DNA of 64,000 bases from Eisenbergiella tayi. Lineage in GTDB: Bacteria > Bacillota > Clostridia > Lachnospirales > Lachnospiraceae. The position numbers were made by a program, and so were the translations under genes. Within the stretch, counting starts at the first letter, position 1. The number at the start of each line of letters is the position of its first letter. The DNA lies in NCBI RefSeq assembly GCF_001881565.1, contig NZ_MPDJ01000002.1:482599-546598 (forward strand), in the 5' to 3' direction. Positions 36,152 to 44,812 of this stretch are shown piece by piece. The notes under the pieces were generated by a model. That model was not told the origin of the DNA. It was given only the letters and a program-made list of their open reading frames with translations, and made no database searches.

Positions 36152-36553
36152 AGCTTCTCCTTTGCTTTTTATACATATAACTCTTGAACTATTTTTTCTT
36201 CTTTTGCTGCCTGCCCTGTAATTTATATAGGGTATTTGGTTTCTTTCTATTATCATATCACAATCATTCTCTCTTTTACAATGGAGATCATATCAGGGAT
36301 ACTTCGCTGCCATACGCAGCCAAATCCTATATAATGTATCGTGTGTTCCTTATAAGCAAACGTGACAAATGTAATCTGCGGAAATGAAGTAAGCGATATT
36401 TCTGTAACCCTTGTTTCCGGCGATTTAACTATCATTCAAAATGATTAACTGCATCTGCCGGACGGCGGTAAAAAACGTCGTCCGGCAGATGTGGTTTTAT
36501 ATATATATTCTTACACGGAAGGGGAGATTATGATAAGCTTGCCTGGCAGTGTC
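36152..36553. other. Gene-free stretch with a large hairpin
   Basis: About 400 bases without a supported gene. A 60-codon frame at 36253-36435 (minus) has no ribosome site and no recognised match. The only strong structure is the hairpin at 36452-36491. Confidence 0.4.
36452..36491. terminator. 13-bp GC-rich hairpin downstream of the YolD-like gene
   Basis: CATCTGCCGGACG (36452-36464) and its exact complement at 36479-36491 form a very stable stem around a 14-base loop. No clean T-run follows on the minus strand, so it is a likely but imperfect terminator for the leftward polymerase/exporter/YolD transcript. Confidence 0.5.
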
Positions 36554-37006
36554 TTATAGGATTTCATAATCTCTATTACCAAATATTTCCCCTTCTATAT
36601 CATAGATATCCACAAAAGGTATACTGATGTCATCCATCATTATAATAAGCCCCTTATACATATCTATTTTCCTTACGCTGCCGCTGACCGTAATATATTT
36701 TCCTCCCGCCTTTTTTTCATCCGGCTTAAAATAAGTGACGGTAACCTTCGGCTGGTCAGACAGCGTTTCCTGCACGAATCTGAGTTTTTCATCTATTATC
36801 ATTTTCGCATTTTCATCCAATTCCGCTTTTTCCTCAGTGAGACGCGCCGTTTCCCGGATGGCCGCATCATGGCCGGTCAGCGCGGCAAATGGGGCAAATT
36901 GTGCCGCCCGGTCGGATACAGGCATCTGAGGATGTGTTTTTGAAACGTGGTGGGGAAGCTGAATGATATCATCATATCTATGGATATCAGAATTTTTATT
37001 TTCCAA
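36554..37006 (-). CDS. YolD-like protein (partner of Y-family polymerase)
   Basis: Protein of about 151 residues. The core YolD-like pattern is visible: MPVSDRAAQFAPFAALTGHD (residue ~25) and SGSVRKIDMYKGLIIMMDD, PFVDIYDI. YolD proteins of Firmicutes occur beside UvrX/ImuB-like Y-family polymerases and are thought to act in DNA damage tolerance. I place the start at TTG 37006 (LENKNSDIH) because AAGGAGGG lies eight bases upstream; upstream in-frame codons lack a site. The usual partner polymerase is not adjacent but lies beyond the intervening exporter at 38857-40386. Confidence 0.8.
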   Translation of the reverse strand: MENKNSDIHRYDDIIQLPHHVSKTHPQMPVSDRAAQFAPFAALTGHDAAIRETARLTEEKAELDENAKMIIDEKLRFVQETLSDQPKVTVTYFKPDEKKAGGKYITVSGSVRKIDMYKGLIIMMDDISIPFVDIYDIEGEIFGNRDYEIL

Positions 37007-37124
37007 ACCCTGTCCCTCCTTTCTATCACTCCGCGGCTTTCGGCACAAATGATAATGAAAGTCGATTGCAAACGCCGTGCAGAGAAACCATATCCCTGAA
37101 AATGGGACTGATTTTGTTTAGAAA

Positions 37125-38837
37125 TCATTTCATCTGCTGCTCTGCATGTTTGTTCCAAAGTTCATAAAAGTTAGATCGATTTTTAATCAGTTGCGCAAAG
37201 CTTCCCTCTTCTCTGATTTCACCATTTTCGAGTAAGAATATTTTGTCAACAAATTCTATCGCTTTTAACCGATGAGTTATAAGCAGAATCAAACTGTCTT
37301 TTTTCTCTGAAAACAAATTTTGCAGTACTTTTTCCTCCGACAAATAATCCATGGAAGCCGTTGCCTCATCCAATATAATGACTGAAGCATCCTGCAATAA
37401 AACACGTGCAATTGCCAGTTTTTGTTTCTCTCCTCCGGATAATTTAATGCCCTTTTCGCCGATATTCGTATCTAATCTTTTATCCAATCCTTCTATCTTT
37501 TCCTTTAATAATACCATATCGAGCACACGCCATATTTCTTCCTGAGCATATTCTTTGTTCATCGTAATATTTTCCAATATAGTACCGTCGAAAATAGGGG
37601 CATCCTGAGATACATATGATATATATTGATAATATTTATCTAAATTTATTGTGCTTATATCTGACTCGTTAATGAATAAATTTCCTTTTGTTCCCTTTAT
37701 AATACCCAGCAGCGTTTTCACAAAAGTTGACTTTCCGGCTCCGCTCTTACCAACAATTGCATACTTTTTGCCGGCCTCCATTTCATATGACAGATTATGT
37801 ACAGCATCTCTTCTGCCATAACCGGCAGAGAAATTTACAGCCTTAATTTTGAAAGGTTTTTCCATTAATTCTATACCGTTAAATAAATTAGTATCATCCT
37901 TTAACGACAAGAAGTTTACATATCTGTTATAAGCAACTTTATCCAAATTATATTTTACATACATAATATTAAATTCAGATATCGGTGAATAAATATTATC
38001 AACCAGCATTACTAAAGCAACGATTTTTCCTAAAGAAATATTTAATTTCCAAATACCCATTATAATAATAATGATTTTAACAAATATTACGAGTAAGTAA
38101 AAAAAGGCAAAAAAGAATTCGTGTATCATCACTACTTTTGTTTCAGATTTGATAATTTCATCGTATGCTTTACCGATATCTGCTTTTTCTTGTTTATATT
38201 TTCGATTTACACGAAATATCATTGTTTCCATAAGAGCGCGGACATATTTATTAGATGTCCATTCAGTCTCAATAAGGACTTTTTCTTTAATATTGTAAAG
38301 TTTCTTTAGCATAAGATTAGAAACAATAAAAATAACTACATATCCAATCCCTATTACAAACATTATTCGTATACTATACGTACCTAAAACGATAAGACTA
38401 AAAAGTAATCCCGGTACTAAACTATAAAAAATTTCAATAAAAAATCCAAATAAAATATTTTTACCTGCCTCAGAACCATTTTCTACAATTTGAATAATCT
38501 TTCCGGTTCCATAATTCGCATAGTCAAGAAAATTTATTTTACTTACTTTATCAATAGCCAGTAATTTAAAATTATAGTAGATTATGTTTTCTATTTTTGT
38601 TGAAGGATAGTTATCTGCATAGTTTAAAATACAGCATGCAATTGTTGTAATAGCATATAACAGCAATGGAATAATGATGTAGTCAGTAATATCGGCCTTA
38701 TTTTTTATCTCTGATAAGATATCGATTATTCTTTGAAAGTAAACTATACTAAGCACATTCATTAACTGAGACACCAGTCCCATAATAATATAAACAGCTA
38801 TTAAACCTTTCAGCTTATATAGAACATTCTTTACCAT
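37125..38837 (-). CDS. ABC exporter with fused membrane and ATPase domains
   Basis: Half-size exporter of about 570 residues: membrane domain with six hydrophobic segments (residues 1-300), then ATPase with Walker A VGKSGAGKSTFVKTLL, signature LSGGEKQKLAIARVL, Walker B SVIILDEATASMD and H-loop ITHRLKA. The start at 38837 (MVKNVLYKL) has AGGAAGGA upstream; the frame extends to 38885 but would overlap the polymerase gene. It is strongly AT-rich and sits between the polymerase and the YolD-like gene, which are normally neighbours. No precursor peptide was seen nearby. Substrate unknown. Confidence 0.9.
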   Translation of the reverse strand: MVKNVLYKLKGLIAVYIIMGLVSQLMNVLSIVYFQRIIDILSEIKNKADITDYIIIPLLLYAITTIACCILNYADNYPSTKIENIIYYNFKLLAIDKVSKINFLDYANYGTGKIIQIVENGSEAGKNILFGFFIEIFYSLVPGLLFSLIVLGTYSIRIMFVIGIGYVVIFIVSNLMLKKLYNIKEKVLIETEWTSNKYVRALMETMIFRVNRKYKQEKADIGKAYDEIIKSETKVVMIHEFFFAFFYLLVIFVKIIIIIMGIWKLNISLGKIVALVMLVDNIYSPISEFNIMYVKYNLDKVAYNRYVNFLSLKDDTNLFNGIELMEKPFKIKAVNFSAGYGRRDAVHNLSYEMEAGKKYAIVGKSGAGKSTFVKTLLGIIKGTKGNLFINESDISTINLDKYYQYISYVSQDAPIFDGTILENITMNKEYAQEEIWRVLDMVLLKEKIEGLDKRLDTNIGEKGIKLSGGEKQKLAIARVLLQDASVIILDEATASMDYLSEEKVLQNLFSEKKDSLILLITHRLKAIEFVDKIFLLENGEIREEGSFAQLIKNRSNFYELWNKHAEQQMK

Positions 38838-38856
38838 AATAATCCTTCCTGTCCGG

Positions 38857-40386
38857 TTATGCCTTATGCCCGCCGATTTGATCATTGCGTTCCCTGGCCA
38901 TAGCCCCCTCTTCTAAATTCATGCCTTTTAAAATAGCATTTTTCCCGTATTTTTTCTGGATGGCAAGCATTGCCTGCTGCATCTGTTTTTCCCGTTTGAG
39001 CTTTGCCTCTTCTTCCTCTTTCTTTTTTTCCAGAGCGCTGTAATCGGTAAAAAGATCAAGCTGTTCAAATGTCTGCGTCTCTTCTGCCGCGGTTTCCTCG
39101 GCAACATGGTTCGCGGTGACATAAACTCTTCTGACCAGCAGGTTTTTATCTATTATTTTATCATACAAATCCAGGACGGTATCCATAATCAGCATCGTGG
39201 AAGAAGTCCGGCGTGAAATATTAGCAGTGCCATGGGCATGCTTGGGGATCCGGCGCCCATAGCGGTCCGTCACGACTTCACCCTTGTAAAGCCTCCTTCT
39301 GTCCGGGTCTTTCAGGTTTTCTATATCATATCCTACCGTAAGGACTATCTGATCCGTTACAAGGCCTTTATCCACCAGATCCAGAACCAACCTGTCGGTC
39401 ATTTCCTGTACGATGAGCCTTGCCTTTTTATAATCATAGGGACACTGCAGGACCTGGCCGGAGCCGGTACTGTTTGTGGTTGGCTTATATGCCCTGATGT
39501 CGGCCATTGTACAAGGTTCCCATCCCCAGGCATGGTCAATCAGCAGTTCCGCATTTACTCCGAACAGGTTATAGAGCAGGTCTTCATTATAATAATCATT
39601 AGGCCTGCCGATGGAGCACCTTGCGATATCCCCCATGGTATACAGGCCGTTTGCCTCCAGTTTCCTTGCATATCCCCTTCCCACCCTCCAAAAATCGATG
39701 AGCGGTCGATGGTTCCAAAGAAGCTGCCGGTAGGACATTTCATCCAGCTCCGCAATCCTTGTACCGTTTTGGTCCGGCGGCATATGCTTGGCAACAATAT
39801 CCATGGCAACCTTACATAAATAAAGATTCGTCCCGATTCCGGCCGTGGATACGATTCCGGTGGACTGGTATACATCCTGAATCATTTTTACCGCTAATTC
39901 ACGGGCAGAAAGCCTGTAGGTATTTAGATACTGCGTTACATCAATAAATACTTCATCAATGGAATAAACATGAATATCCTCCATTGCTACATACTTAAGG
40001 TAAATGTTATAAATTTTTGTGCTGTAGTCCATATATAACGCCATTCGTGGCGGGGCCGTAATATATGCAACCGCCAGCTCGGGAGAGCTTTTTAACTCCT
40101 CCGCATTACAGGAAGAGCCTGTAAATTTATGGCCTGGTGCCAAATGCTGTCTTTGGATGTTAGCCTCTTTCACTTTTTGGACTACTTCAAACAATCTGGG
40201 CCTTCCCGGTATCCCATAGGCTTTGAGGGCCGACGATACGGCCAGGCATATGGTTTTCTCGGTGCGGCTCGGATCCGCCACCACCAGGTTTGTGGTAAGA
40301 GGATCGAGCTGCCTTTCCCGGCACTCAACGGATGCGTAAAATGACTTTGAGTCAATCGCTATATATACATGCTCTGGCTGTGACAT
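38857..40386 (-). CDS. Y-family DNA polymerase, UvrX/ImuB-like
   Basis: Translesion polymerase of about 509 residues. The catalytic palm motifs are present: YIAIDSKSFYASVECRE near residue 8 and VYSIDEVFIDVT near residue 135. The helix-hairpin-helix region follows (WNHRPLIDFWRVGRGYARKL), and the C-terminus ends in a charged coiled coil (KKKEEEEAKLKREKQM). This longer UvrX group works with YolD-like proteins. The ATG at 40386 (MSQPEHVY) has GGAGG seven bases upstream. A TATAAT lies at 40426-40421. No LexA/DinR operator was recognised upstream. Confidence 0.9.
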   Translation of the reverse strand: MSQPEHVYIAIDSKSFYASVECRERQLDPLTTNLVVADPSRTEKTICLAVSSALKAYGIPGRPRLFEVVQKVKEANIQRQHLAPGHKFTGSSCNAEELKSSPELAVAYITAPPRMALYMDYSTKIYNIYLKYVAMEDIHVYSIDEVFIDVTQYLNTYRLSARELAVKMIQDVYQSTGIVSTAGIGTNLYLCKVAMDIVAKHMPPDQNGTRIAELDEMSYRQLLWNHRPLIDFWRVGRGYARKLEANGLYTMGDIARCSIGRPNDYYNEDLLYNLFGVNAELLIDHAWGWEPCTMADIRAYKPTTNSTGSGQVLQCPYDYKKARLIVQEMTDRLVLDLVDKGLVTDQIVLTVGYDIENLKDPDRRRLYKGEVVTDRYGRRIPKHAHGTANISRRTSSTMLIMDTVLDLYDKIIDKNLLVRRVYVTANHVAEETAAEETQTFEQLDLFTDYSALEKKKEEEEAKLKREKQMQQAMLAIQKKYGKNAILKGMNLEEGAMARERNDQIGGHKA

Positions 40387-40658
40387 AGGCAAATCCTCCA
40401 TCCAATGACTATACCAATATATTATAACCAAAAGGAAAAGGAAACAAGCAATAGAATGAAACAGAGTCCCATTATGCATCAAACGGGTAACAGAGATATA
40501 TTTCCCCAGCGGCGGCTGAGACTGAAAATCATAGCCCGGTTTATTGATCCGAACAATAATAAATCCGAACCTTTTCTGTCTGAAAAAGTCCGGATTCCTA
40601 TCATTTAACCTATAAAGTATAAGGCAAATCACCTATTCGTACTGTCTATTTGAAACAG

Positions 40659-41027
40659 TTACTCTGCCGTGTCTTCATTGGGGATCTGCCTGACACTGCC
40701 GTCCTCACCGTCAACCATCATGACACTGCCAGCCGAAGAGCCGGAGGCTTCCGTAACAGAGATAATAATATTTTCGGCCTCAGCCAGTTCTGCTTTTTCA
40801 GGCGCAGCTTCAAAAGATACCCAGGCTGTGCTTCCGTCTTCCCAGTTCACCATCATGGCACTGCCATCACCGGAATCGGAGATATCCGACGCGGAAACCA
40901 CTGCATTCTTGCAGGCCGCCAGAGCGGAGCCGCTTTCATCAGAAAAAGTATCTGCCGCAAGAGCAGGCATTACGGAGAGGGATGAAACTATCATAGTTGC
41001 GAGTGCAATTGTTGGTATTTTTTTCAT
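40659..41027 (-). CDS. Small secreted protein with an internal repeat
   Basis: Protein of 122 residues with a Sec signal peptide (MKKIPTIALATMIVSSLSVM, cleavage probably after PALA near residue 24). The mature part is acidic and contains two copies of a short unit: DGSAMMVNWEDGSTAWV and AGSVMMVDGEDGSVRQI. No known domain was recognised. It follows an operator and -10 that match those upstream of the OmpR-type two-component system, so it is a probable target of that system. AAGGAAG precedes the ATG. Confidence 0.8.
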   Translation of the reverse strand: MKKIPTIALATMIVSSLSVMPALAADTFSDESGSALAACKNAVVSASDISDSGDGSAMMVNWEDGSTAWVSFEAAPEKAELAEAENIIISVTEASGSSAGSVMMVDGEDGSVRQIPNEDTAE

Positions 41028-41134
41028 TTTATTTGCTTCCTTTCTTTTCTTTAATCAGACTGTTAGATATATAATGTTACGGCTATATTTATATTAAAGA
41101 TTTTTCTAACCCCCTTTCCCTGTTTCTATTCGCA

Positions 41135-41168
41135 ATTATAGCGTACCAGAGATTAAGGAACGGTTAAG
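41135..41168 (-). promoter_or_regulatory. Response-regulator operator and promoter of the secreted-protein gene
   Basis: On the minus strand CTTAACCG-TTC-CTTAATC (41168-41151) is a direct repeat with 11-bp phasing, followed after ten bases by a perfect TATAAT (41140-41135). The operator occupies the -35 position, as in OmpR-type class II activation. The twin at 43439-43407 has the same order and spacing within one base. Confidence 0.7.
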
Positions 41169-41186
41169 AGCCTTACTTTTCTTTTT

Positions 41187-41491
41187 GTATCACTCAAACT
41201 TGGCACATGCCCCTGTTCCCTCCGGCCGCTGCTTTCGGGGCTGCCACCCGGCTTGTCTTCCCATCCCCCTGCACCGGCCGTGCAGGATTTCCTGTAAGGG
41301 GCGTATAAACTCGCCGGTCCTTAGGCCGCGTATTTTACGGCCTTAGTACCGCTGCGTGTTTATCCGAGCGGAAGCGTCCCCTGTAAGGATTCCTGCACGG
41401 TCTGCGCAGGGGGACGGGAAGACAAGCCGGGTGGCAGCCCCGAAAGCAGCGGCCGGAGGGGACAGGGGCATGTGCCAAATTTGAGTGATAC
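41187..41491. repeat. 305-bp GC-rich palindromic element of unknown nature
   Basis: The two ends form near-perfect inverted arms of about 85 bp (left from GTATCACTCAAACTTGGCAC, right ending TTTGAGTGATAC). I count three mismatches, all transitions. The centre (about 41277-41405) has further partial pairing: GTGCAGGA with TCCTGCAC and GCCGCGTATTTTACGGC. It has no supported open frame and is far more GC-rich than its surroundings. It lies between the promoter of the secreted-protein gene and the stop of the histidine kinase gene. It could be a MITE-like mobile element or a long structured RNA. No clear target-site duplication was seen. Confidence 0.9.
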
Positions 41492-41504
41492 CATTTTATC
41501 CTGT

Positions 41505-42659
41505 TCAGATTATGGGAAGCATGACGGTAAAAACTGTTTGTCCGTCCTGGCTCCGGGCGGATATCGTTCCGCCGTGTGTTGTGATGATTTCAGAAGCTAT
41601 CGCTAACCCAAGGCCTGCCCCTTCCGTCCCCGACCGGGATTCATCTGCGCGGTAGAAAGGCTTGAAAATGTTCTCCAGTTTTTCAGGAGGGATACCAATA
41701 CCATTATCTGCAATCGTGATAACATACCGCTTATCCTCAGACTCTGTTGAAATATCAATTCTGCCGCCCTCAATATTATATTTCACCGCATTTTCCACGA
41801 GATTAGAAAAGGCACGGGTAAGCATAACACTGTTAGCGGTAGTATGAAAACCACTGTGGTGAAGGTTTATTTCCAGATTCTTTTCCCGAATTCTCGGTGT
41901 GAGTTCCGCAATAATATCACGGAACATCCTGTCAAAATCTACCGTATCATTGAAGTCATAGCTGTGCTGTGCCGTCATGGCAAACAGGTTATCCACCAGT
42001 GTCATCATACGTTTCAGCTGCCTTTCGATCACAGTGAGCGTCTTTTCATATTCCTCCGGTTCCGGAGTCTCGTCGAGACGCAGGACGTCGATATTCGTTT
42101 TGATAACCGCCAGCGGTGTTTTCAGTTCATGCGCAGCGTCTGAGGAAAAACGCTTTTGCTCGGAGAACGACTTATCAAGCCGTTCAAGCATCCTGTTAAA
42201 GGAATCTGCCAGACTGCCGATTTCATCCTGTGAGGAAATTCCGTCAATGTGCTGCGACAATTCATTTTCCGTTATCTGCCCGATCTCACCGCTCAACCGG
42301 CGCAGGGGTTTTAACGCACGCCCAAGCAGGAAATAGGACATAATACCTCCCCCGATAATGACCGCCGCCATAATCCCGATACTATAAATATTGAAATCCC
42401 TTCTGGCCTGGGTGATCACAATGGAACCTTCTTCCGCCTGTGAGGAAGTTTCCTCCGGCAGCATATAGACATAGGATTCGCCGGTATCAACGGATGCCCG
42501 TTCCTCCTGCGAATCAGTCTCTGTCTCCTCAAAAAGGAAGGGAACTACAAATGACTGGTTTGCATTATAAATAGAGAGTGCTGTGAGTAATATGCAGACG
42601 CATGTGAGCAGCAAAACAATATAGAACGTAAGGCGAATGCGGATGGACTTCTTTTTCAC
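41505..42659 (-). CDS. HAMP-containing sensor histidine kinase
   Basis: Kinase of 384 residues, partner of the OmpR-type regulator. A membrane helix near 8-28 (LTFYIVLLLTCVCILLTALS), a short extracellular loop of about 65 residues rich in acidic and Ser residues, a second helix (IYSIGIMAAVIIGGGIMSYF), HAMP, then the H-box with H177 in DAAHELKTPLAV, N-box NLVENAVKYN, and G-boxes IADNGIGI and GAGLGLAI. The small sensor loop suggests detection of a membrane or periplasm-face signal. The start is GTG with GGGAGG upstream. It lies 32 bases after the regulator gene. Confidence 0.94.
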   Translation of the reverse strand: MKKKSIRIRLTFYIVLLLTCVCILLTALSIYNANQSFVVPFLFEETETDSQEERASVDTGESYVYMLPEETSSQAEEGSIVITQARRDFNIYSIGIMAAVIIGGGIMSYFLLGRALKPLRRLSGEIGQITENELSQHIDGISSQDEIGSLADSFNRMLERLDKSFSEQKRFSSDAAHELKTPLAVIKTNIDVLRLDETPEPEEYEKTLTVIERQLKRMMTLVDNLFAMTAQHSYDFNDTVDFDRMFRDIIAELTPRIREKNLEINLHHSGFHTTANSVMLTRAFSNLVENAVKYNIEGGRIDISTESEDKRYVITIADNGIGIPPEKLENIFKPFYRADESRSGTEGAGLGLAIASEIITTHGGTISARSQDGQTVFTVMLPII

Positions 42660-42691
42660 TTTTCATTCCTCCCGGTTTGACGGCGCTGTTT

Positions 42692-43363
42692 CTACTTTTT
42701 AATAGAATAGCCGGCCCCCCTTATATTTATGATGATTTCCTGGCCGCTGAATTCTCCCAGCTTTTTCCGCAGCGTGCTCATGTGTACTTTCACGGCATTG
42801 GAGAAAAAACAGTCGTCACTTTCCCATACATGCTCAATCAGTTCCTCAGGGCTGACTGCCCTTCCCTGGTTCAGAAGCAGATATTCGAGGATGGAAAATT
42901 CCTTTGGTGTGAGGCAGACCTCTTCGTTCTTATCGGTAAAAACAAGACGCGCCTGCGTATCCATGCGGAAGCAGCCGAAAGGGATAACCGTATTGTGCTG
43001 TGTGAAATCCCTGCGCAGAAGGGAACGGACGCGGGCTTCAAGCTCTCCGAAATCAAACGGTTTAACAAGATAGTCATTTGCCCCCAGATCAAGTCCCTCA
43101 ATCCGCTGTTCATAGGCGCTGCGAGCGGATAAAATCAGAACCTTCTGCCGGAGATCGTTTTCCCGTATTTTCTGAAGCAGGGTAAGGCCGTCCATGCCAG
43201 GAAGGTTCAAATCCAATAGGATAAGGTCGTATTTATTGATAAATGCGAGTTCATAGCCCTCGTTTCCGTCGGCAGCGGTATCTGCCAGATATCCTTTTTT
43301 GGTAAAACCTTTGCAGAGGGCATTGCGCAGGTCCGCTTCGTCTTCAATAATCAGCAGTTTCAT
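42692..43363 (-). CDS. OmpR/PhoB-type response regulator
   Basis: Response regulator of 223 residues. Receiver with D8, phospho-acceptor D51 in LILLDLNLPGMDG and lysine in DYLVKPFDF; winged-helix DNA-binding domain at the C-terminus (VCLTPKEFSILEYLLLNQGR, then FFSNAVKVHMSTLRKKL). The ATG at 43363 (MKLLIIEDE) has GGGGAG eight bases upstream. The upstream operator suggests that it controls its own operon as well as the secreted-protein gene at 40659. Confidence 0.95.
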   Translation of the reverse strand: MKLLIIEDEADLRNALCKGFTKKGYLADTAADGNEGYELAFINKYDLILLDLNLPGMDGLTLLQKIRENDLRQKVLILSARSAYEQRIEGLDLGANDYLVKPFDFGELEARVRSLLRRDFTQHNTVIPFGCFRMDTQARLVFTDKNEEVCLTPKEFSILEYLLLNQGRAVSPEELIEHVWESDDCFFSNAVKVHMSTLRKKLGEFSGQEIIINIRGAGYSIKK

Positions 43364-43406
43364 AAATATTTCTCCCCGATTCATTATAGTCCTGGCTCCG
43401 ATATGT

Positions 43407-43439
43407 ATTATATCATTTAATAATTAAGAATCGGTTAAG
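43407..43439 (-). promoter_or_regulatory. Response-regulator operator and promoter of the two-component operon
   Basis: On the minus strand CTTAACCG-ATT-CTTAATT (43439-43422) is followed by a perfect TATAAT (43412-43407). It repeats the arrangement upstream of the gene at 40659-41027, with the operator in place of a -35 box. Confidence 0.7.
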
Positions 43440-43521
43440 ATAAAAACAACTTAAAGGAAGCCCCCATTACAGGAACTTCCTTTTAAATAAAACTTATCTA
43501 TTAAAATATAAATCAAACAAT

Positions 43522-44739
43522 TCAGAAATTTTGAAAAATACTCTCCAGTTCCACCAAAAGTTCCTTCGTTTTTTGTGCCTCATCCGATTCACATTTCATC
43601 TGTTCCGACATTTCCCGCATCAATTCTACAGCTGCCTCTTTGTCCACTGTTGCCGGCGCCCTATAATGAAAGAAACGATCAAAATTCTTCCGATACAAGC
43701 ACTCCAGTGTCTCAGAATCCAGTCCGATTCCTCTGACTCTAACACCATCAACCTCCATCTCCTCTTCTGTTTCGAAGAATCGGCGCATCCAGGAGATTTT
43801 CTCCATACTCTCCTGAAGATTTGCTTCGACAACTGCCGGTTCTCCTGCCTGTGCCGCGTTATCCGTGCCGAACAGAAACCGCTCCCGATAACGCCGGAAG
43901 AACTCCGCTGTCTCCTTCGGCCTGGCTGCAAAATCCAGATACATTTCGGTACCGGGCGTAACGTCATAGCAGATGTTCGGATAAGTATCAAACAGCCTGG
44001 CAGCATAATCCAGCCGTTCCGAGGTAAAGAAAAAGTGAGCAAAAGTAATCCTCAGTCCCGGATAGCGCTTCAGCACAGTTTCTACCTCGCGGTACAGCTC
44101 TTCATAGGAAGGTATATTACGGTCCTCCCCATAATACCAGTCGTTTTCCTGCGCCCATCCCGGTACCTTTTCACGATCCCAGAAGCTGGCGGGATCTCCC
44201 ACATGGAACAGGATTGGCCACTGTTCTTTTTCAGCTTCCTCATAAAAAGGATCAAATATCTCATCATTAATGGACAGCTTAAACTTTCTTCTGACATTTG
44301 GCTTACAGATCATTTTAAATCCGTCAAAGCCTGCAGCCATAAGCTTTTTAGCCTGTTCCAGCATATTCCTGTTATCTTCCCTGTTCGGATATCGTCTCAA
44401 TCCGGCCAGCGCATAGATGCGTTCCGGTAACAGTAATTTTGCATACAAACTCAGAGCGTTGCAGGCAAAATCCGGTTCTTCATACAATGTAATTGCGGGA
44501 ATGCACAGCGCTTCCAGCCCACAGGTTTGAAGGATTCTTGTGATCTGATCCGCATTCTGTGCACACGGCTGCCGAAAATCCTGATTAGGACACAACGCAT
44601 ATGATTCCATAATATGGCAATGCAGGTCCTTGATACCACATGCGACCCGGTGGTTCCTTTCCTGTATATCCAAACCTACCTTATTCACTCCCGCTAATTT
44701 TCCATCTTTCTTCCCGATTGTACACTCTTCATACTTCAT
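43522..44739 (-). CDS. Amidohydrolase-family metal-dependent hydrolase
   Basis: Cytoplasmic enzyme of about 405 residues, Amidohydro_2-like TIM barrel. Metal-binding motifs are visible: KDLHCHIMES, LFHVGDPASFWD, ITFAHFFFTS and FLFGTDNAAQ. The last is the typical catalytic Asp. Members hydrolyse or decarboxylate cyclic and aromatic compounds and lactones, and the family includes sugar-lactone-type activities; the substrate here is unknown. GGGAGG precedes the ATG at 44739 (a TTG one codon earlier is possible). It lies beside the AraC regulator at 44813 and is the next gene on that strand, so it may act on products of the adjacent import system. Confidence 0.82.
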   Translation of the reverse strand: MKYEECTIGKKDGKLAGVNKVGLDIQERNHRVACGIKDLHCHIMESYALCPNQDFRQPCAQNADQITRILQTCGLEALCIPAITLYEEPDFACNALSLYAKLLLPERIYALAGLRRYPNREDNRNMLEQAKKLMAAGFDGFKMICKPNVRRKFKLSINDEIFDPFYEEAEKEQWPILFHVGDPASFWDREKVPGWAQENDWYYGEDRNIPSYEELYREVETVLKRYPGLRITFAHFFFTSERLDYAARLFDTYPNICYDVTPGTEMYLDFAARPKETAEFFRRYRERFLFGTDNAAQAGEPAVVEANLQESMEKISWMRRFFETEEEMEVDGVRVRGIGLDSETLECLYRKNFDRFFHYRAPATVDKEAAVELMREMSEQMKCESDEAQKTKELLVELESIFQNF

Positions 44740-44812
44740 CAACTACACTCCTCCCAGTCTAATAATGATATAGCCGATAAGGGCTACGGGTTAATTTCAT
44801 TAGTAAAAATTT

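Noticed and set aside
36253..36435. 60-codon minus frame between the zinc-ribbon protein and the YolD-like gene
   Set aside because: No ribosome site and no known similarity. The hydrophobic content alone is not evidence.
40387..40658. LexA/DinR box upstream of the Y-family polymerase
   Set aside because: CGAAC occurs twice as a direct repeat, but no CGAAC-4-GTTCG palindrome could be found.
41187..41491. Reading the large palindrome as an ordinary terminator
   Set aside because: Arms of 85 bp, a 130-base structured centre and no T-run after either arm do not fit an intrinsic terminator.
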